A stretch of 64,000 nucleotides of DNA from Thalassospira sp. MCCC 1A01148 (GCF_001613795.1 NZ_LPVZ01000021.1:178438-242437); one strand, 5' to 3'; counted from the stretch's first letter, positions 26,314 through 36,349 are shown. Made by a program: numbers and translations. The notes: generated by a model not told the origin, from the sequence alone.

Positions 26314-27204
26314 ATGATGACACTCGAACAGCTCCAGATCTTTGTCGCTGTTGCCGAACGCGAACACCTGACCCGCGCGGCCGAGGCGATTGGGCTTACG
26401 CCATCGGCCGTCAGTTCCGCGATCAAGAACCTTGAAGGGTTTTATGGTGTGGCGCTGTTTAACCGGGTGGGACGGCGCATCGAGCTGACCCAGACCGGAC
26501 GACTGTTCCTTGATGAAGCCAAATCCACGCTGGCCCGCGCACGCGCGGCGGAACTGACGTTGGCTGAACTGGGCGGCATGCAGCGCGGGGAGCTTAATGT
26601 TTATGCCAGTCAGACGATTGCCAGTTACTGGTTGCCACCCTTCCTGATGAAATTCCATGACCAGTATCCCGGCATTGAAATCCGCCTGACAATTGGCAAC
26701 ACCAAAACCGTTTCGGACGCGGTGCGTGGCGGGGCGGCCGACATCGGCTTTATCGAAGGCGACATCGATGAACCAGCCCTTGCCAAACGCGAAGTCGCCG
26801 AAGACGCCCTGGTGATTGTCGTCTCCCCCAAACACCCTTGGGCCAGTGGCCGGGCGCTGAACCCGCAGGCCCTTGTCACCCAGACCAACTGGATCCTGCG
26901 CGAAGCGGGCTCCGGCACCAGATCGGAATTTGAAACCGCCCTGCGCGATCTGGGCGTTGACCCCGCGCGCCTGCGCACCGCACTTGTCTTACCCAGCAAC
27001 GAGGCCGTCATTACAGCGGTTGAAAACGGCGTCGCCGCCACCGCGGTTTCGCAATTCGCGGTGAGCTCGCTGATCGCGCAAGGCCGCCTTGCGCGCGCAA
27101 ACTTCCCGATCCCACCACGCAAATTCATGGTGCTCCGCCACAAGGAACGCCAGCAAACGCAAAGCTCGCTGGCGCTTGAAAAACTGTGCCTTAACGGCAA
27201 ATGA
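26314..27204 (+). CDS. LysR-family transcriptional regulator (YeiE/CysB-like)
   Basis: About 296 residues from the ATG pair at 26314/26317; the frame is open to 26251 but that part is made of palindromic repeat DNA. The N-terminal winged helix is MTLEQLQIFVAVAEREHLTR through SSAIKNLEGFYGVALFNR. The effector domain follows (residues 90-295), with a QTIASYWLPPFL segment. It probably controls the divergent exporter gene in response to a small anion or sulfur metabolite. Confidence 0.9.
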   Translation: MMTLEQLQIFVAVAEREHLTRAAEAIGLTPSAVSSAIKNLEGFYGVALFNRVGRRIELTQTGRLFLDEAKSTLARARAAELTLAELGGMQRGELNVYASQTIASYWLPPFLMKFHDQYPGIEIRLTIGNTKTVSDAVRGGAADIGFIEGDIDEPALAKREVAEDALVIVVSPKHPWASGRALNPQALVTQTNWILREAGSGTRSEFETALRDLGVDPARLRTALVLPSNEAVITAVENGVAATAVSQFAVSSLIAQGRLARANFPIPPRKFMVLRHKERQQTQSSLALEKLCLNGK

Positions 27205-27207
27205 TGG

Positions 27208-28014
27208 TCACATATCGGAAGCAGTTATTGCTTTCGAAACCCGCTTGCCGCCCTTCAAGTAGGCCCGTGCTAGGATCACCCCGACCATTACATTCATAAG
27301 CACAGTTAGGAACTGCGACAAAACAGTCACGGCCAGAGCTGCGCCCTTCAGCCGATAGAGATTTTCTCCCGCCCCACCGAGCCAGACTAACGTATCAACC
27401 AAAATTCCCGGCAAAATCATGGCTGCACCCTCGTGGAGCAACCAAAGCGGCAAGAGACCGATGATCACTCCTTTGGCGATAAAGCCTCGCATGAGCCAAC
27501 CAATCTTCACAGCGCCCTGCAACTCAACACGCCCATAACTTAGCAAAGGCGGAATCAGCATCGCGAGGAGTATAAATATCGCAAACATCATAACTTCTTG
27601 AATGGCAAACACTGAGGCGTAGACAAGCGCGCCGGTCACATCGCCATCGCTGACAGACAGCAAATGCATGCCCTGCCAACTCATATCTCCCACGCTGAAT
27701 GCGACATTCACTTGACGGATAAGCCACAGCAAAGCATCGATAGAAAATAAAGTTACCGCAGAGAAAAACAGCGCTGTTTTCGTGCAAGAACGCCCAAGCT
27801 GCAGCACCCAAACGACACCAGAATAAATGGCGGCAAACTTGAGCAGCTTTAGATAAACCGCGCCGACCCAATGCAACACGGTATCTTCAAATGAGTAGTC
27901 CACCCGAAGCACAGAACTAACGAGCACTGGTAAAACAATCAGCAACAACATCCACTTCTTGTTGCTGATCGCGCAGAAACTTGATTTCCAGATGCCAGTT
28001 TTCTCTATCTCCAT
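27208..28014 (-). CDS. multi-pass membrane protein, paralogue family A
   Basis: 268 residues, about six membrane helices. It ends with MVGVILARAYLKGGKRVSKA, which aligns with the C-terminal signature of three other proteins in this window. AT-richer than the flanking chromosome. It follows its partner (28042-28980) by 27 bases on the same strand. No known family was recognised. Confidence 0.75.
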   Translation of the reverse strand: MEIEKTGIWKSSFCAISNKKWMLLLIVLPVLVSSVLRVDYSFEDTVLHWVGAVYLKLLKFAAIYSGVVWVLQLGRSCTKTALFFSAVTLFSIDALLWLIRQVNVAFSVGDMSWQGMHLLSVSDGDVTGALVYASVFAIQEVMMFAIFILLAMLIPPLLSYGRVELQGAVKIGWLMRGFIAKGVIIGLLPLWLLHEGAAMILPGILVDTLVWLGGAGENLYRLKGAALAVTVLSQFLTVLMNVMVGVILARAYLKGGKRVSKAITASDM

Positions 28015-28041
28015 ATGAGGATTTTCCAGAGTAAAAAAACC

Positions 28042-28980
28042 TCACTTGACAGCCAGATTTTCGGTCGTTTCCGACGTCACTTTCGTAGAACCGAGCCTAG
28101 CTTCACCAACCAAAAGCGCACGAGAAACAATCACTCCGGCAATACAGAAAGCGACAGCAAAATAAATGCTGCTCAACAGACTAAATGGAACTAATGCACC
28201 AAATGAGAAGCCTTCGAACTCAGTCTTGGGGACACCAGAACCATCTAAAAATAGAGAATTCATCATTGGCAACAAGACTGCCATCATGATGAACTGCAGA
28301 GGAAGAAGCGCAGGAATAACCATCAGGCTCTTCCCTATCACGAACCAAAATGTCTTTTTCCCGCGCGCAATTGCTCGTTTGAGAGATTGGTCACCATTCA
28401 GAAAAACTGACCCCGGCCATGAGATGATCAGGAAACCAAAGATCGAAAGAGCTAATAAACTTGGGACCGACACAAGAGCAAAAATAATGGCCCCAAAACT
28501 ATTCTCCGCCCCAGCCCCATTCTCAACTGCAATTTGCCAGAACACCTGTTGAAGGATCCACGATATCACAAGATAAGTTAGCACCATGACGCTCACGCGC
28601 TTCAGAAACGTGGTTACCTTGTTTCGTTGTTCCTTGTTGAAAGCTGCCCAACAAGTTCGCTTATCCAACAATGTTGAATGCATTGTATACACGAGGATGG
28701 AAGATACAAAAATATAACCAAAACCCGCGAAAAACGAGACAGCATCCTTCGATGATTCGACTTTGAGGTAGAACCCGTTCACGCTAACAGTGTGAACCAT
28801 TTTCGCTTGGTTCACTTGGTCATTGAGGCTGACAACTCCAACCAAACCCATCGCCAATACGGCGAGGACCACTACAGGAAAGTTACGCCAAAACCCGTCC
28901 CACGCATCTCCCAAAATCCAACGCTCAAACTTTGGATCATTGGCATTTTTAGGTTGTTTTTGAGCTTCACCCTCAGTCAC
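28042..28980 (-). CDS. multi-pass membrane protein, paralogue family A
   Basis: 312 residues, GTG start with GGGGGAA upstream. A charged N-terminal tail (about 45 residues) precedes about six membrane helices. The end AGVIVSRALLVGEARLGSTK carries the shared signature S/A-R-A-x-x-x-G-E-A-R-L. It is the first gene of a pair with 27208-28014. No enzyme motif is visible; a membrane channel, carrier or immunity protein would all be possible. Confidence 0.75.
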   Translation of the reverse strand: MTEGEAQKQPKNANDPKFERWILGDAWDGFWRNFPVVVLAVLAMGLVGVVSLNDQVNQAKMVHTVSVNGFYLKVESSKDAVSFFAGFGYIFVSSILVYTMHSTLLDKRTCWAAFNKEQRNKVTTFLKRVSVMVLTYLVISWILQQVFWQIAVENGAGAENSFGAIIFALVSVPSLLALSIFGFLIISWPGSVFLNGDQSLKRAIARGKKTFWFVIGKSLMVIPALLPLQFIMMAVLLPMMNSLFLDGSGVPKTEFEGFSFGALVPFSLLSSIYFAVAFCIAGVIVSRALLVGEARLGSTKVTSETTENLAVK

Positions 28981-29141
28981 AAGTTCCCCCTACTTTTTTG
29001 ACCTGCACATAGCCCCGATACAACTGATAAGCGAGTTCTAAAATTCAAACAAACCTAATTTTCCTTCAGCGCAAAAATACGGAAGAAGTATCTCGCGATA
29101 ATCCGACTTGCTCCGGCGATTTAAAAATATTCCAAATGTAA

Positions 29142-29157
29142 ATTGCGCATTCGCAAT
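29142..29157. promoter_or_regulatory. inverted repeat upstream of cytochrome bd genes
   Basis: ATTGCG-CATT-CGCAAT is a perfect 6-bp inverted repeat in the 330-base gap (28981-29310) before cydA. It may be a repressor site; nothing else is recognisable in the gap. Confidence 0.3.
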
Positions 29158-29310
29158 GCAGCATTTTTGGGTCGGCGCTAATGGTCGGTCTGACAGGGCA
29201 ACCTGTGCATGCGCCACGAAAAACCGACACATGCATCCGTCAAAGGGCACTTCCGATCGCGGAAGATGCAGAGTTGTCCCGAGGCTTCGCCACCTTAGAG
29301 GACCCTGCCA

Positions 29311-30699
29311 ATGCTTGATGCAGAACTATTGGCGCGCATACAGTTTGCCTTTACCGTCTCGTTCCACATTATCTTCCCGTCCTTTACCATCGGACTGGCA
29401 AGTTTCCTGTTTGTGCTCGAAGCCCTGTGGCTGCGCACCAGGGACGAGACCTATCTTTCGCTATATAAATTCTGGATGAAAATCTTTGCCCTGGCCTTTG
29501 GCATGGGCGTGGTCTCCGGGATTGTCATGTCCTATCAGTTCGGTACGAACTGGGGACCGTTTTCCGAATTTACCGGCGGTGTGATTGGCCCGCTTCTGGC
29601 CTATGAGGTGCTCAGCGCCTTCTTCCTTGAGGCCGGGTTCCTTGGCATCATGCTGTTTGGCTTGAACCGTGTCGGGCCGAAGCTGCATTTTACCGCCACC
29701 ACCATGGTTGCGATCGGAACGCTTTTCTCCGCCTTCTGGATTTTGTCGGCCAACAGCTGGATGCAAACGCCTGACGGCTATGTGATTGAAAATGGCCGGG
29801 CGGTTGTTTCAAGCTGGGTCGACGCGATTTTCAATCCAAGCTTCCCGTATCGTCTGGTGCATATGGTGCTGGCGGCTTACCTCACCACCGCGCTTGTGGT
29901 TGGGGCGGTTGGTGCATGGCATCTGATGCGTGATCGCGAAAACCGGGCGGCCAAAATCATGTTTTCCATGGCGATGTGGATGGCGGCCATCCTTGGCCCG
30001 GTCCAGATTTTTGCCGGTGATTTGCACGGGCTTAATACCCTTGAACATCAGCCCGCCAAAGTGGCCGCGATGGAGGGGCATTTTGAAACCCGCGAAGGTG
30101 CGCCCCTGATCCTGTTTGGCATGCCTGACATGGAGCAAGAGAAAACCAAATATGCGGTCGAAATCCCAAAACTCGGCTCTTTGATCCTGACCCATGAATG
30201 GGATGGCAAGATCACCGGTCTTAAGGACTTCGCACCCGAAGATCGCCCGAATGCGGCAATTGTGTTCTGGACCTTCCGCATCATGGTCGGTCTGGGTGTT
30301 TTGATGGCACTTCTGGGCATTGCCAGCGTCATCGCACGCCTGCGCAAGAAGCTTTATAGCTGTGGCTATTTGCATCGCTTTGCCCTTTTGATGGGGCCAA
30401 GTGGCTTTGTTGCCATTCTGGCCGGCTGGTTTACCACCGAAGTCGGGCGCCAGCCCTGGGTGGTTTTCGGCCTGATGCGAACGTCCGAGGCCGGGTCGCC
30501 CGTCGCCCCGACGGCCATTGCCGGATCGCTGATCGCCTTTGTCGTGGTTTATGCCATCGTGTTCGGGGTCGGCACGGCCTATATCCTGCGCGCCATGGTC
30601 AAGGATCCGCGTAGCGCCCACATCCCTGAAGAAACCGAAATCTTGCGGGCCGGTGGCCGCCAATCCACCGCCGCACATCCGCCTGTGGCAGGAGAATGA
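29311..30699 (+). CDS. cydA: cytochrome bd (cyanide-insensitive type) ubiquinol oxidase subunit I
   Basis: 462 residues, nine predicted helices. Heme ligands are visible as His in FTVSFHIIFPSFTIG, His in PYRLVHMVLAAYLTT and Met in WVVFGLMRTSEA. The Q loop is the short form, as in CioA enzymes. It oxidises ubiquinol and reduces oxygen to water without proton pumping. Overlaps cydB by four bases. Operon cydA-cydB-DUF2474 ends in a terminator. Confidence 0.95.
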   Translation: MLDAELLARIQFAFTVSFHIIFPSFTIGLASFLFVLEALWLRTRDETYLSLYKFWMKIFALAFGMGVVSGIVMSYQFGTNWGPFSEFTGGVIGPLLAYEVLSAFFLEAGFLGIMLFGLNRVGPKLHFTATTMVAIGTLFSAFWILSANSWMQTPDGYVIENGRAVVSSWVDAIFNPSFPYRLVHMVLAAYLTTALVVGAVGAWHLMRDRENRAAKIMFSMAMWMAAILGPVQIFAGDLHGLNTLEHQPAKVAAMEGHFETREGAPLILFGMPDMEQEKTKYAVEIPKLGSLILTHEWDGKITGLKDFAPEDRPNAAIVFWTFRIMVGLGVLMALLGIASVIARLRKKLYSCGYLHRFALLMGPSGFVAILAGWFTTEVGRQPWVVFGLMRTSEAGSPVAPTAIAGSLIAFVVVYAIVFGVGTAYILRAMVKDPRSAHIPEETEILRAGGRQSTAAHPPVAGE

Positions 30700-31694
30700 T
30701 CATGGATTATCAACTGATCTGGGTTCTGCTGATTGCCGTTGCCGTTTTTGCCTATGTCACGCTGGATGGCTTTGACCTTGGCATCGGCATCCTGTTCCCC
30801 TTCATCAAAAGCCCGAAAAATCGCGGCCGGATGATGAATACCGTGGCCCCGGTTTGGGATGGCAATGAAACCTGGCTGATCCTGGGCGGCGGTGGGCTTT
30901 ATGCCGCCTTCCCGCAGGCCTATTCATTGCTGATGACGGCCTTTTACATTCCGGTCTTTGCCATGTTGCTCGCCCTTGTGTTTCGCGGGGTGGCGTTTGA
31001 GTTCCGGTTCAAAAGCAAGAACCACCAGAAGCACTGGGACTTTGCCTTTTCCGCTGGCTCGATCATCGCAGCCGCCATGCAAGGCGCAATGCTGGGCGGC
31101 TTTATCGAAGGCATTGCCGTTGAAAACGGACGTTTTGTGGGCGGGGCGTTTGATTGGCTAAGCCCGTTTTCGGTGTTCTGTGCAACCGCGGTTGTCGTCG
31201 GCTATGCCCTGCTAGGTACCGGCTGGCTGATCATGAAGATGGAAGGCGATTTTCAGGGCAATCTGCGAAAGCTCGCCAAACCAGCCGTGATCTGGATGGC
31301 GGCCAATCTTGGCGTAGTGTCGCTGATGACGACCTATGTCAACCCGGCCTATGCCCAGCGCTGGTTTGAATTGCCAAACATGCTGTATCTCGCCCCGATC
31401 CCGATTGTGACGGTTGGTCTGCTCTATTGGCTGTGGCATGCGGTCAAGAAGCGTGAAAAGACCGTGTTTGGCATCACACTTGGTATTTTCTTGCTGAGTT
31501 ATCTTGGCTTCGGAATCACGCTTTATCCCAATATCGTGCCGCCGATGATCACGTTTCGCGATGCGGCCGCGCCGGAAAACAGCCTTGCCTTCATGCTGGT
31601 GGGGGCTGTGGTCCTGCTGCCGATCATTCTGGCCTACACCGCCTATGCCTATTGGGTGTTCCGCGGCAAAACCGGGGATGAGGGGTATCATTGA
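30696..31694 (+). CDS. cydB: cytochrome bd ubiquinol oxidase subunit II
   Basis: 332 residues, about eight helices, starting DYQLIWVLLIAVAVFAYVTL and holding the conserved LDGFDLGIGILFPF and VAPVWDGNETWLILGGGGLY segments. It has the length of the CioB form. The start overlaps cydA and the stop overlaps the next small gene (TGATG), so the three are translated together. Confidence 0.95.
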   Translation: MIMDYQLIWVLLIAVAVFAYVTLDGFDLGIGILFPFIKSPKNRGRMMNTVAPVWDGNETWLILGGGGLYAAFPQAYSLLMTAFYIPVFAMLLALVFRGVAFEFRFKSKNHQKHWDFAFSAGSIIAAAMQGAMLGGFIEGIAVENGRFVGGAFDWLSPFSVFCATAVVVGYALLGTGWLIMKMEGDFQGNLRKLAKPAVIWMAANLGVVSLMTTYVNPAYAQRWFELPNMLYLAPIPIVTVGLLYWLWHAVKKREKTVFGITLGIFLLSYLGFGITLYPNIVPPMITFRDAAAPENSLAFMLVGAVVLLPIILAYTAYAYWVFRGKTGDEGYH

Positions 31695-31816
31695 TGGCCA
31701 ATATCAAGTCAACAAAAGCCCGCAAATGGCTATGGTTTGTCGGCCTTTATGTCGGCGGGGTTGTCGTGCTTGGCGCCGCATCACTTTTGCTGCGTGCCCT
31801 GATGGGGCAGGCATGA
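31694..31816 (+). CDS. DUF2474 small membrane subunit of the bd oxidase
   Basis: 40 residues: a basic start (MANIKSTKARKWLWFV) and one membrane helix. The ATG overlaps the cydB stop. DUF2474 proteins take the place of CydX in CioAB-type operons. It is short and easily missed in annotation. Confidence 0.88.
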   Translation: MANIKSTKARKWLWFVGLYVGGVVVLGAASLLLRALMGQA

Positions 31817-31895
31817 CCATGCACATACCCTGACCTCTGACCTGACTTCATGCAGACTCCCGTGACCTGCTTCATACCCCCGACAGCAGGTCTCT

Positions 31896-31934
31896 ACCCG
31901 GCAGCATTCCCCACCCGCTGCCGGGTTCTTTTTT
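31896..31934 (+). terminator. intrinsic terminator of the cydAB operon
   Basis: ACCCGGCAGC (31896-31905) pairs with GCTGCCGGGT (31917-31926), then TCTTTTTT. Confidence 0.88.
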
Positions 31935-31936
31935 GC

Positions 31937-33157
31937 TTACTGATTATCCTTGCGCTTGATCAGGTCGGCCAGGCGGGTGATGCCGTCCCTGATCCGGTCC
32001 ACCTTCTCGGTCGAGAAGCTAAGGCGCGCGGTATTCTTGCCACTGCCATCGGTAAAGAAAGCCTGGCCGGGAACAAAGGCAACGTGAACATCCTCAAGCG
32101 CCTCTTCAAGAAGCTGACGTGCATTGATGTGTTGGGGCAGGGTCAACCAGACAAACATGCCGCCCTCGGGCTTCGTCCAGGACACGTCACCCGGCATGGT
32201 TTCCGCCAGGGTTTGCAGCATGACATCGCGCTTGGTGCGGTAGGACGCACGCAGCTTTTCAAGATGTCCCGGGAAAAGTTTCTTGGCAGCACGCAGGGCG
32301 GCTTCCTGATTGACGGTGGAAACATGCAGGTTTCCGGCCTGCATCATCAGAACCAGCTTGTCGATCACAGTACGTGGCGCACAGACCCAACCGATGCGAA
32401 GGGCTGGCGCGAGCGTTTTGGAAAACGTGCCGAGCTGAATGACATTGCCTGACGCCGGATCGCTGCCCTGTTCGTCAAGGTTTAGCAGTGACGGCAGGCT
32501 TTCGGCCCCGTTATAGGACAGCTTGCTATAGGCCGCATCTTCAAGCAGCACCGCGCCATAACGGCGCGCCAGCTCCAAAACGGCCTTGCGCCGCGCAACT
32601 GACCAGGACCGACCGGTCGGGTTTTGGAAATCCGGGGCGACATAGGCCACACGTGCCCCATTGGCAAAGGCATCTTCCAGCTGGCTTAACACCGGGCCGT
32701 CTTCTTCGGCATCGACACCGACATAGTTTGGCAACCGGGTTGAAAAGGCCTGCATCGCGCCAAGATAGCTTGGCATTTCAACAATCAGGTCGCGACCTTC
32801 TTCGAGCAATAGGCGGGCAAGGATATCAAGCCCCTGCTGTGCGCCATTGGTGATCAGGACATTATCAATCGTGCGCGTGGCCCCTTGGTCTGCAAGATCA
32901 TCGATAATCCACTGGCGCAAGGCCGGCAGACCTTCGCTTACGGAATATTGCAGACTGCGGCGCGCCTGCGTGCCGTCCTGCATCATCGCGCCATAAATCT
33001 CGCTGAATGTATCGACCGGAAACAGATCGGGATCGGGCACACCACCGGCAAAGGAAATCACTTCCGGGCGCTCGGCCACTTTTAACAGATCACGAATTTC
33101 CGAGGCCACCAGCACCCGCGCATCACGCGCAATCAGGTCATTCCAGCTTACAGACAT
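31937..33157 (-). CDS. PLP-dependent aminotransferase (fold type I, LysN/AadR-like)
   Basis: 406 residues. The PLP lysine is in GTFSKTLAPALRIGW, the Asp/Tyr pair lies in LLEDAAYSKLSYNG, and YVAPDFQNPTGRS holds the family PxxQNPTG motif. It matches the 2-aminoadipate/aromatic aminotransferase group without an N-terminal GntR domain. Convergent to the bd oxidase operon; the substrate is not determined. Confidence 0.9.
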   Translation of the reverse strand: MSVSWNDLIARDARVLVASEIRDLLKVAERPEVISFAGGVPDPDLFPVDTFSEIYGAMMQDGTQARRSLQYSVSEGLPALRQWIIDDLADQGATRTIDNVLITNGAQQGLDILARLLLEEGRDLIVEMPSYLGAMQAFSTRLPNYVGVDAEEDGPVLSQLEDAFANGARVAYVAPDFQNPTGRSWSVARRKAVLELARRYGAVLLEDAAYSKLSYNGAESLPSLLNLDEQGSDPASGNVIQLGTFSKTLAPALRIGWVCAPRTVIDKLVLMMQAGNLHVSTVNQEAALRAAKKLFPGHLEKLRASYRTKRDVMLQTLAETMPGDVSWTKPEGGMFVWLTLPQHINARQLLEEALEDVHVAFVPGQAFFTDGSGKNTARLSFSTEKVDRIRDGITRLADLIKRKDNQ

Positions 33158-33409
33158 TTCAAACTTCCAATTAGGTCAGTATTTATGTCCTTTAAATGGA
33201 GCTTCCCGCTCCCTAAAATCAAGTTCTTTTCAATACAAGCAGCAAATTTGAAATAAAATTACCTGAAATTCACCAATCAAGCATAATGCCGGAATGCGAA
33301 ATAAAGCCAAAAGTAGCAACCACTGATGTTTGCGCATGGCAGAACAGCGGCAGAAGAAAAGCTTCCACCGCTGTTCGGATGCGTGACCTTGTAAGATCTG
33401 GTGTTGATG

Positions 33410-34606
33410 CTACTCAGCCGCGCGCACGCTAAAGCGCGGCAATGACAAAACAAGACCCGAAACCAGCATCACAAGGCTGAGCACAAGAATAAGCCAACTG
33501 GTCTGCGCCAGACTGCCGGTAAGCCCGACAAGAAGCCCCGCAATTGGCTGTGTCATGTTGTTAAATAGAATAATCACACCAGTCGTCTTGCCATAATCGC
33601 GCGCCGGGATGATCTTTTGCCGGACGGTGCGGATATAGATGTTAAACATCCCGTCAAATCCGAGCACCACAGCAAAGCCAACCATATAAAGCCAGTAATC
33701 CGGACTGATCGCCGTCAGCACGCCACCAACGAAGACACCGGCAAATGATACAAGCCCGATACGCCCCACCGAAAGGCGGCTCGCCCCAACCAGCATCAGT
33801 ACAATGATGGTGAATGCCGCACCGACAGTTTGCAAAAGGGCGTAATGCTCTTCACTTTGTCCATGAAGCCCGGTGACCATTGCCGCCGACGTCGCAAGCG
33901 TAATGCCAAAAACAAGGTTCACGCTTGCGGTCAGCGCGATTACACGCTTCAGCCCCGGCAAGGAAATCAGATGTGAAAACGCTGTTTTAAAAGGTGCAAT
34001 CCAGGACGGGTTTTCATCCGTTGCCGCAATCGGTGTTTGATTAAAATGGCGCCAGATCATCATCGATAGTTCGGCAATTGCGAACAGAACAGCCGCGACA
34101 ACGACAACGGTTTGCCAGTTGCTGATCGCAAACAGGGTGGCGGCAAGAAGCGGCCCCAGAACGATACTGGCCTGATTGACACTTTGCGAAACCGACTGGA
34201 TTTTCTCAAACCGGGCACTGGCAAAGATCTGTGGCAATAACACTTCGCGCGCCATGAAGCCCTGCGTGGTCAGAAGACCGCAGATGGCAGAAATACCCAC
34301 AACCCAGCCAAGCCCGCCAAACAAGGCAAATCCAATCAGCCCCAGCACACAGATCACAGCACGCCCGATCTGGCTGAGCTGTATCAAACGCAGTGGTGAA
34401 TAGCGATCCGACAGAACCCCGCAAACGGGATAGAACAATACGCGCGGCAATGTTTCGGCGGCATAAGCCAGGCCCGAGAGCGAAACACTTTGCGTGGTTT
34501 GATAAACCACCAGCGGCACAACAAACAAAAGAAACTGATCGGCAAGCCTTGCGGCAAACATGGATGTAAAAAACAGAGAGGCAGGCTTACGGAAGTCAAA
34601 TCGCAC
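33410..34606 (-). CDS. MFS transporter
   Basis: 398 residues with twelve predicted membrane helices and the loop 2-3 motif GVLSDRYSPLRL. It is in the class of Bcr/enterobactin-exporter-like facilitators. Nearest neighbours do not reveal a substrate. A 252-base gap to the aminotransferase gene and a 199-base gap on the other side show nothing recognisable. Confidence 0.88.
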   Translation of the reverse strand: MRFDFRKPASLFFTSMFAARLADQFLLFVVPLVVYQTTQSVSLSGLAYAAETLPRVLFYPVCGVLSDRYSPLRLIQLSQIGRAVICVLGLIGFALFGGLGWVVGISAICGLLTTQGFMAREVLLPQIFASARFEKIQSVSQSVNQASIVLGPLLAATLFAISNWQTVVVVAAVLFAIAELSMMIWRHFNQTPIAATDENPSWIAPFKTAFSHLISLPGLKRVIALTASVNLVFGITLATSAAMVTGLHGQSEEHYALLQTVGAAFTIIVLMLVGASRLSVGRIGLVSFAGVFVGGVLTAISPDYWLYMVGFAVVLGFDGMFNIYIRTVRQKIIPARDYGKTTGVIILFNNMTQPIAGLLVGLTGSLAQTSWLILVLSLVMLVSGLVLSLPRFSVRAAE

Positions 34607-34805
34607 CGCGAAGCATCCTTTTGAAATCAGGGCAAAAAGTCTGACGCCACCCTGCTTCGATTACACTGGTTCCAAAAGCCGCAATCTTGCATGCCTGCCG
34701 CGCAACTTTGGGGCGTGACATTCGTTTTCACACTAGGCGCGTAGAGTCCATTGGTGCAAATATGCTTGTTCGATGTCGCTGTTTAAAACTCAAGGTCAAC
34801 CAGTC

Positions 34806-35648
34806 TCATACAGATTCAACTGGTGCAAACTCCTCACTCTGCTCATCCGGATCAGACAGGTGAGCTTCGCCAACCTGATATGAATGCGCAATCAGAACTC
34901 CCAACATGAAGCTCTTGAGGCCACTAATAGAAACGTAAACCGTAGTCGCACCTGTAGTGATGACAGAATAATTAACACCAGCTACCGAAAACGAGTATTG
35001 CGGGTCGGTATACATTACGTGCGGAAAAGGAATGAAATTTACACTCCACATTGCCCCCGCAGCCAAAAGGAAAACACCACCAACACACAAAACATACCTT
35101 GGCACGAAGTAGGAGAACGCTGCGACCCCGCGCTTCACCATATGTTTTGGCCTACAATTTCCTTGTATGATAAAGGCCACCACCCAAGTTCCAAGAAACA
35201 AGTAAACCGGAATGGTTAGTACATGCCCCGCGTTATCCAGAACGGTTCTGGCGAAATAAACAAGCGTGTAGCTTCTATCTATTTCTCCAAGAAACTCCAA
35301 TATGTTAGGAATTTCTGGCACGAAAATCCGATATGCCGTAACTAGAAATCTGTTTGCAATCTCAATGCCCACAGCCATTAACAAAGCAATCAGTAGCGCG
35401 ACGCCAGAACAACGGAAAATCGCTGTTGGAATAAAGCGCCCCTTTAACACGGCAACTGAGGGCAACAACCAAAGCAAAGTTGTCGCGATATAGCTATAAA
35501 CCCAGGCAAACCGATATTGATACCCCAGCAAATGGCTGAACTCGACAAGAATCAACTCAACTGCCACGATTGCAAGTAAAATAGGAATATTCAGGACGGC
35601 TATTGAGAGAAAATTGACAAAGAATGTACGACTGGGTCCAGCGTTCAT
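34806..35648 (-). CDS. multi-pass membrane protein, paralogue family A
   Basis: 280 residues, about six helices, ending FMLGVLIAHSYQVGEAHLSD and an acidic tail. Its start overlaps the stop of the upstream paralogue by four bases (ATGA). The C-terminal signature and acidic tail are shared with 35645-36349 and, more weakly, with 27208-28980. Unknown function; AT-richer than the chromosome around it. Confidence 0.75.
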   Translation of the reverse strand: MNAGPSRTFFVNFLSIAVLNIPILLAIVAVELILVEFSHLLGYQYRFAWVYSYIATTLLWLLPSVAVLKGRFIPTAIFRCSGVALLIALLMAVGIEIANRFLVTAYRIFVPEIPNILEFLGEIDRSYTLVYFARTVLDNAGHVLTIPVYLFLGTWVVAFIIQGNCRPKHMVKRGVAAFSYFVPRYVLCVGGVFLLAAGAMWSVNFIPFPHVMYTDPQYSFSVAGVNYSVITTGATTVYVSISGLKSFMLGVLIAHSYQVGEAHLSDPDEQSEEFAPVESV

Positions 35649-36349
35649 AATGTACCGACTTGCACCTCTGCTTTTTCATGGGGTCCAGGTTCATCTGAAC
35701 TCACCAACCGAGCCTCACCCAGTTGATAAGCACGAGAGAGAACAATCCCGAGCATGAATAATGACAGCAGCTTGAATATTCGGCTCGCAAACGAAAGTCC
35801 TGCCAAGAAAGATAAATGGCCGATTTCTCTTGCGAACTGCAAATCAAGTTGTGCCCCAAAGAGCTTGATCCAAATTGCAGCAGTGCCTGTCAGAACAAAT
35901 CCAACCAAAAGTACTGGAACAGGACCGATCAGAACTCTTGAGATGATGTAGCCTGACGCCAAACATCCTCGCTTCACTGTTTGCCAAAGTGTTGACCGGC
36001 GCCGCAAAAGTGCTGCGGGCAGGGCTGTACCGAACAAAACCAGCACCAGCAACAGCCACAGAGATTCACTTAAATCTGCCGCAAGGATCCAAAGTAGCTT
36101 GCCGACACTGCTTTCTGGCCAGAATTCTTCAAGCTTCAAGACCCCACCAAACAGCGTGTTCGCTTCGGCAGAAAAATACCAAGATTCGACAAGCCAAAAC
36201 AGCACGAACAGAACAAGTGCTTTGATCGTGAACTGTATGACATCCTTTTTGCTTGTATGTGTGTTCGCCCCCATACTCCCCCAAGAGCATCCTGTATAGA
36301 ACACAACTCCAGCAGAAACGAAGAACACGACCCTTGAAAAAAAAACCAA
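35645..36349 (-). CDS. multi-pass membrane protein, paralogue family A, main part of a frameshifted gene
   Basis: 234 residues from a TTG start that lies just inside a T9 run and has no Shine-Dalgarno. Membrane helices and the end SLFMLGIVLSRAYQLGEARL match the paralogues. The missing N-terminus lies in another frame upstream (36340-36575). Joining both through one indel at the T9 run gives about 310 residues, the length of the 28042-28980 paralogue. Confidence 0.7.
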   Translation of the reverse strand: MVFFSRVVFFVSAGVVFYTGCSWGSMGANTHTSKKDVIQFTIKALVLFVLFWLVESWYFSAEANTLFGGVLKLEEFWPESSVGKLLWILAADLSESLWLLLVLVLFGTALPAALLRRRSTLWQTVKRGCLASGYIISRVLIGPVPVLLVGFVLTGTAAIWIKLFGAQLDLQFAREIGHLSFLAGLSFASRIFKLLSLFMLGIVLSRAYQLGEARLVSSDEPGPHEKAEVQVGTL

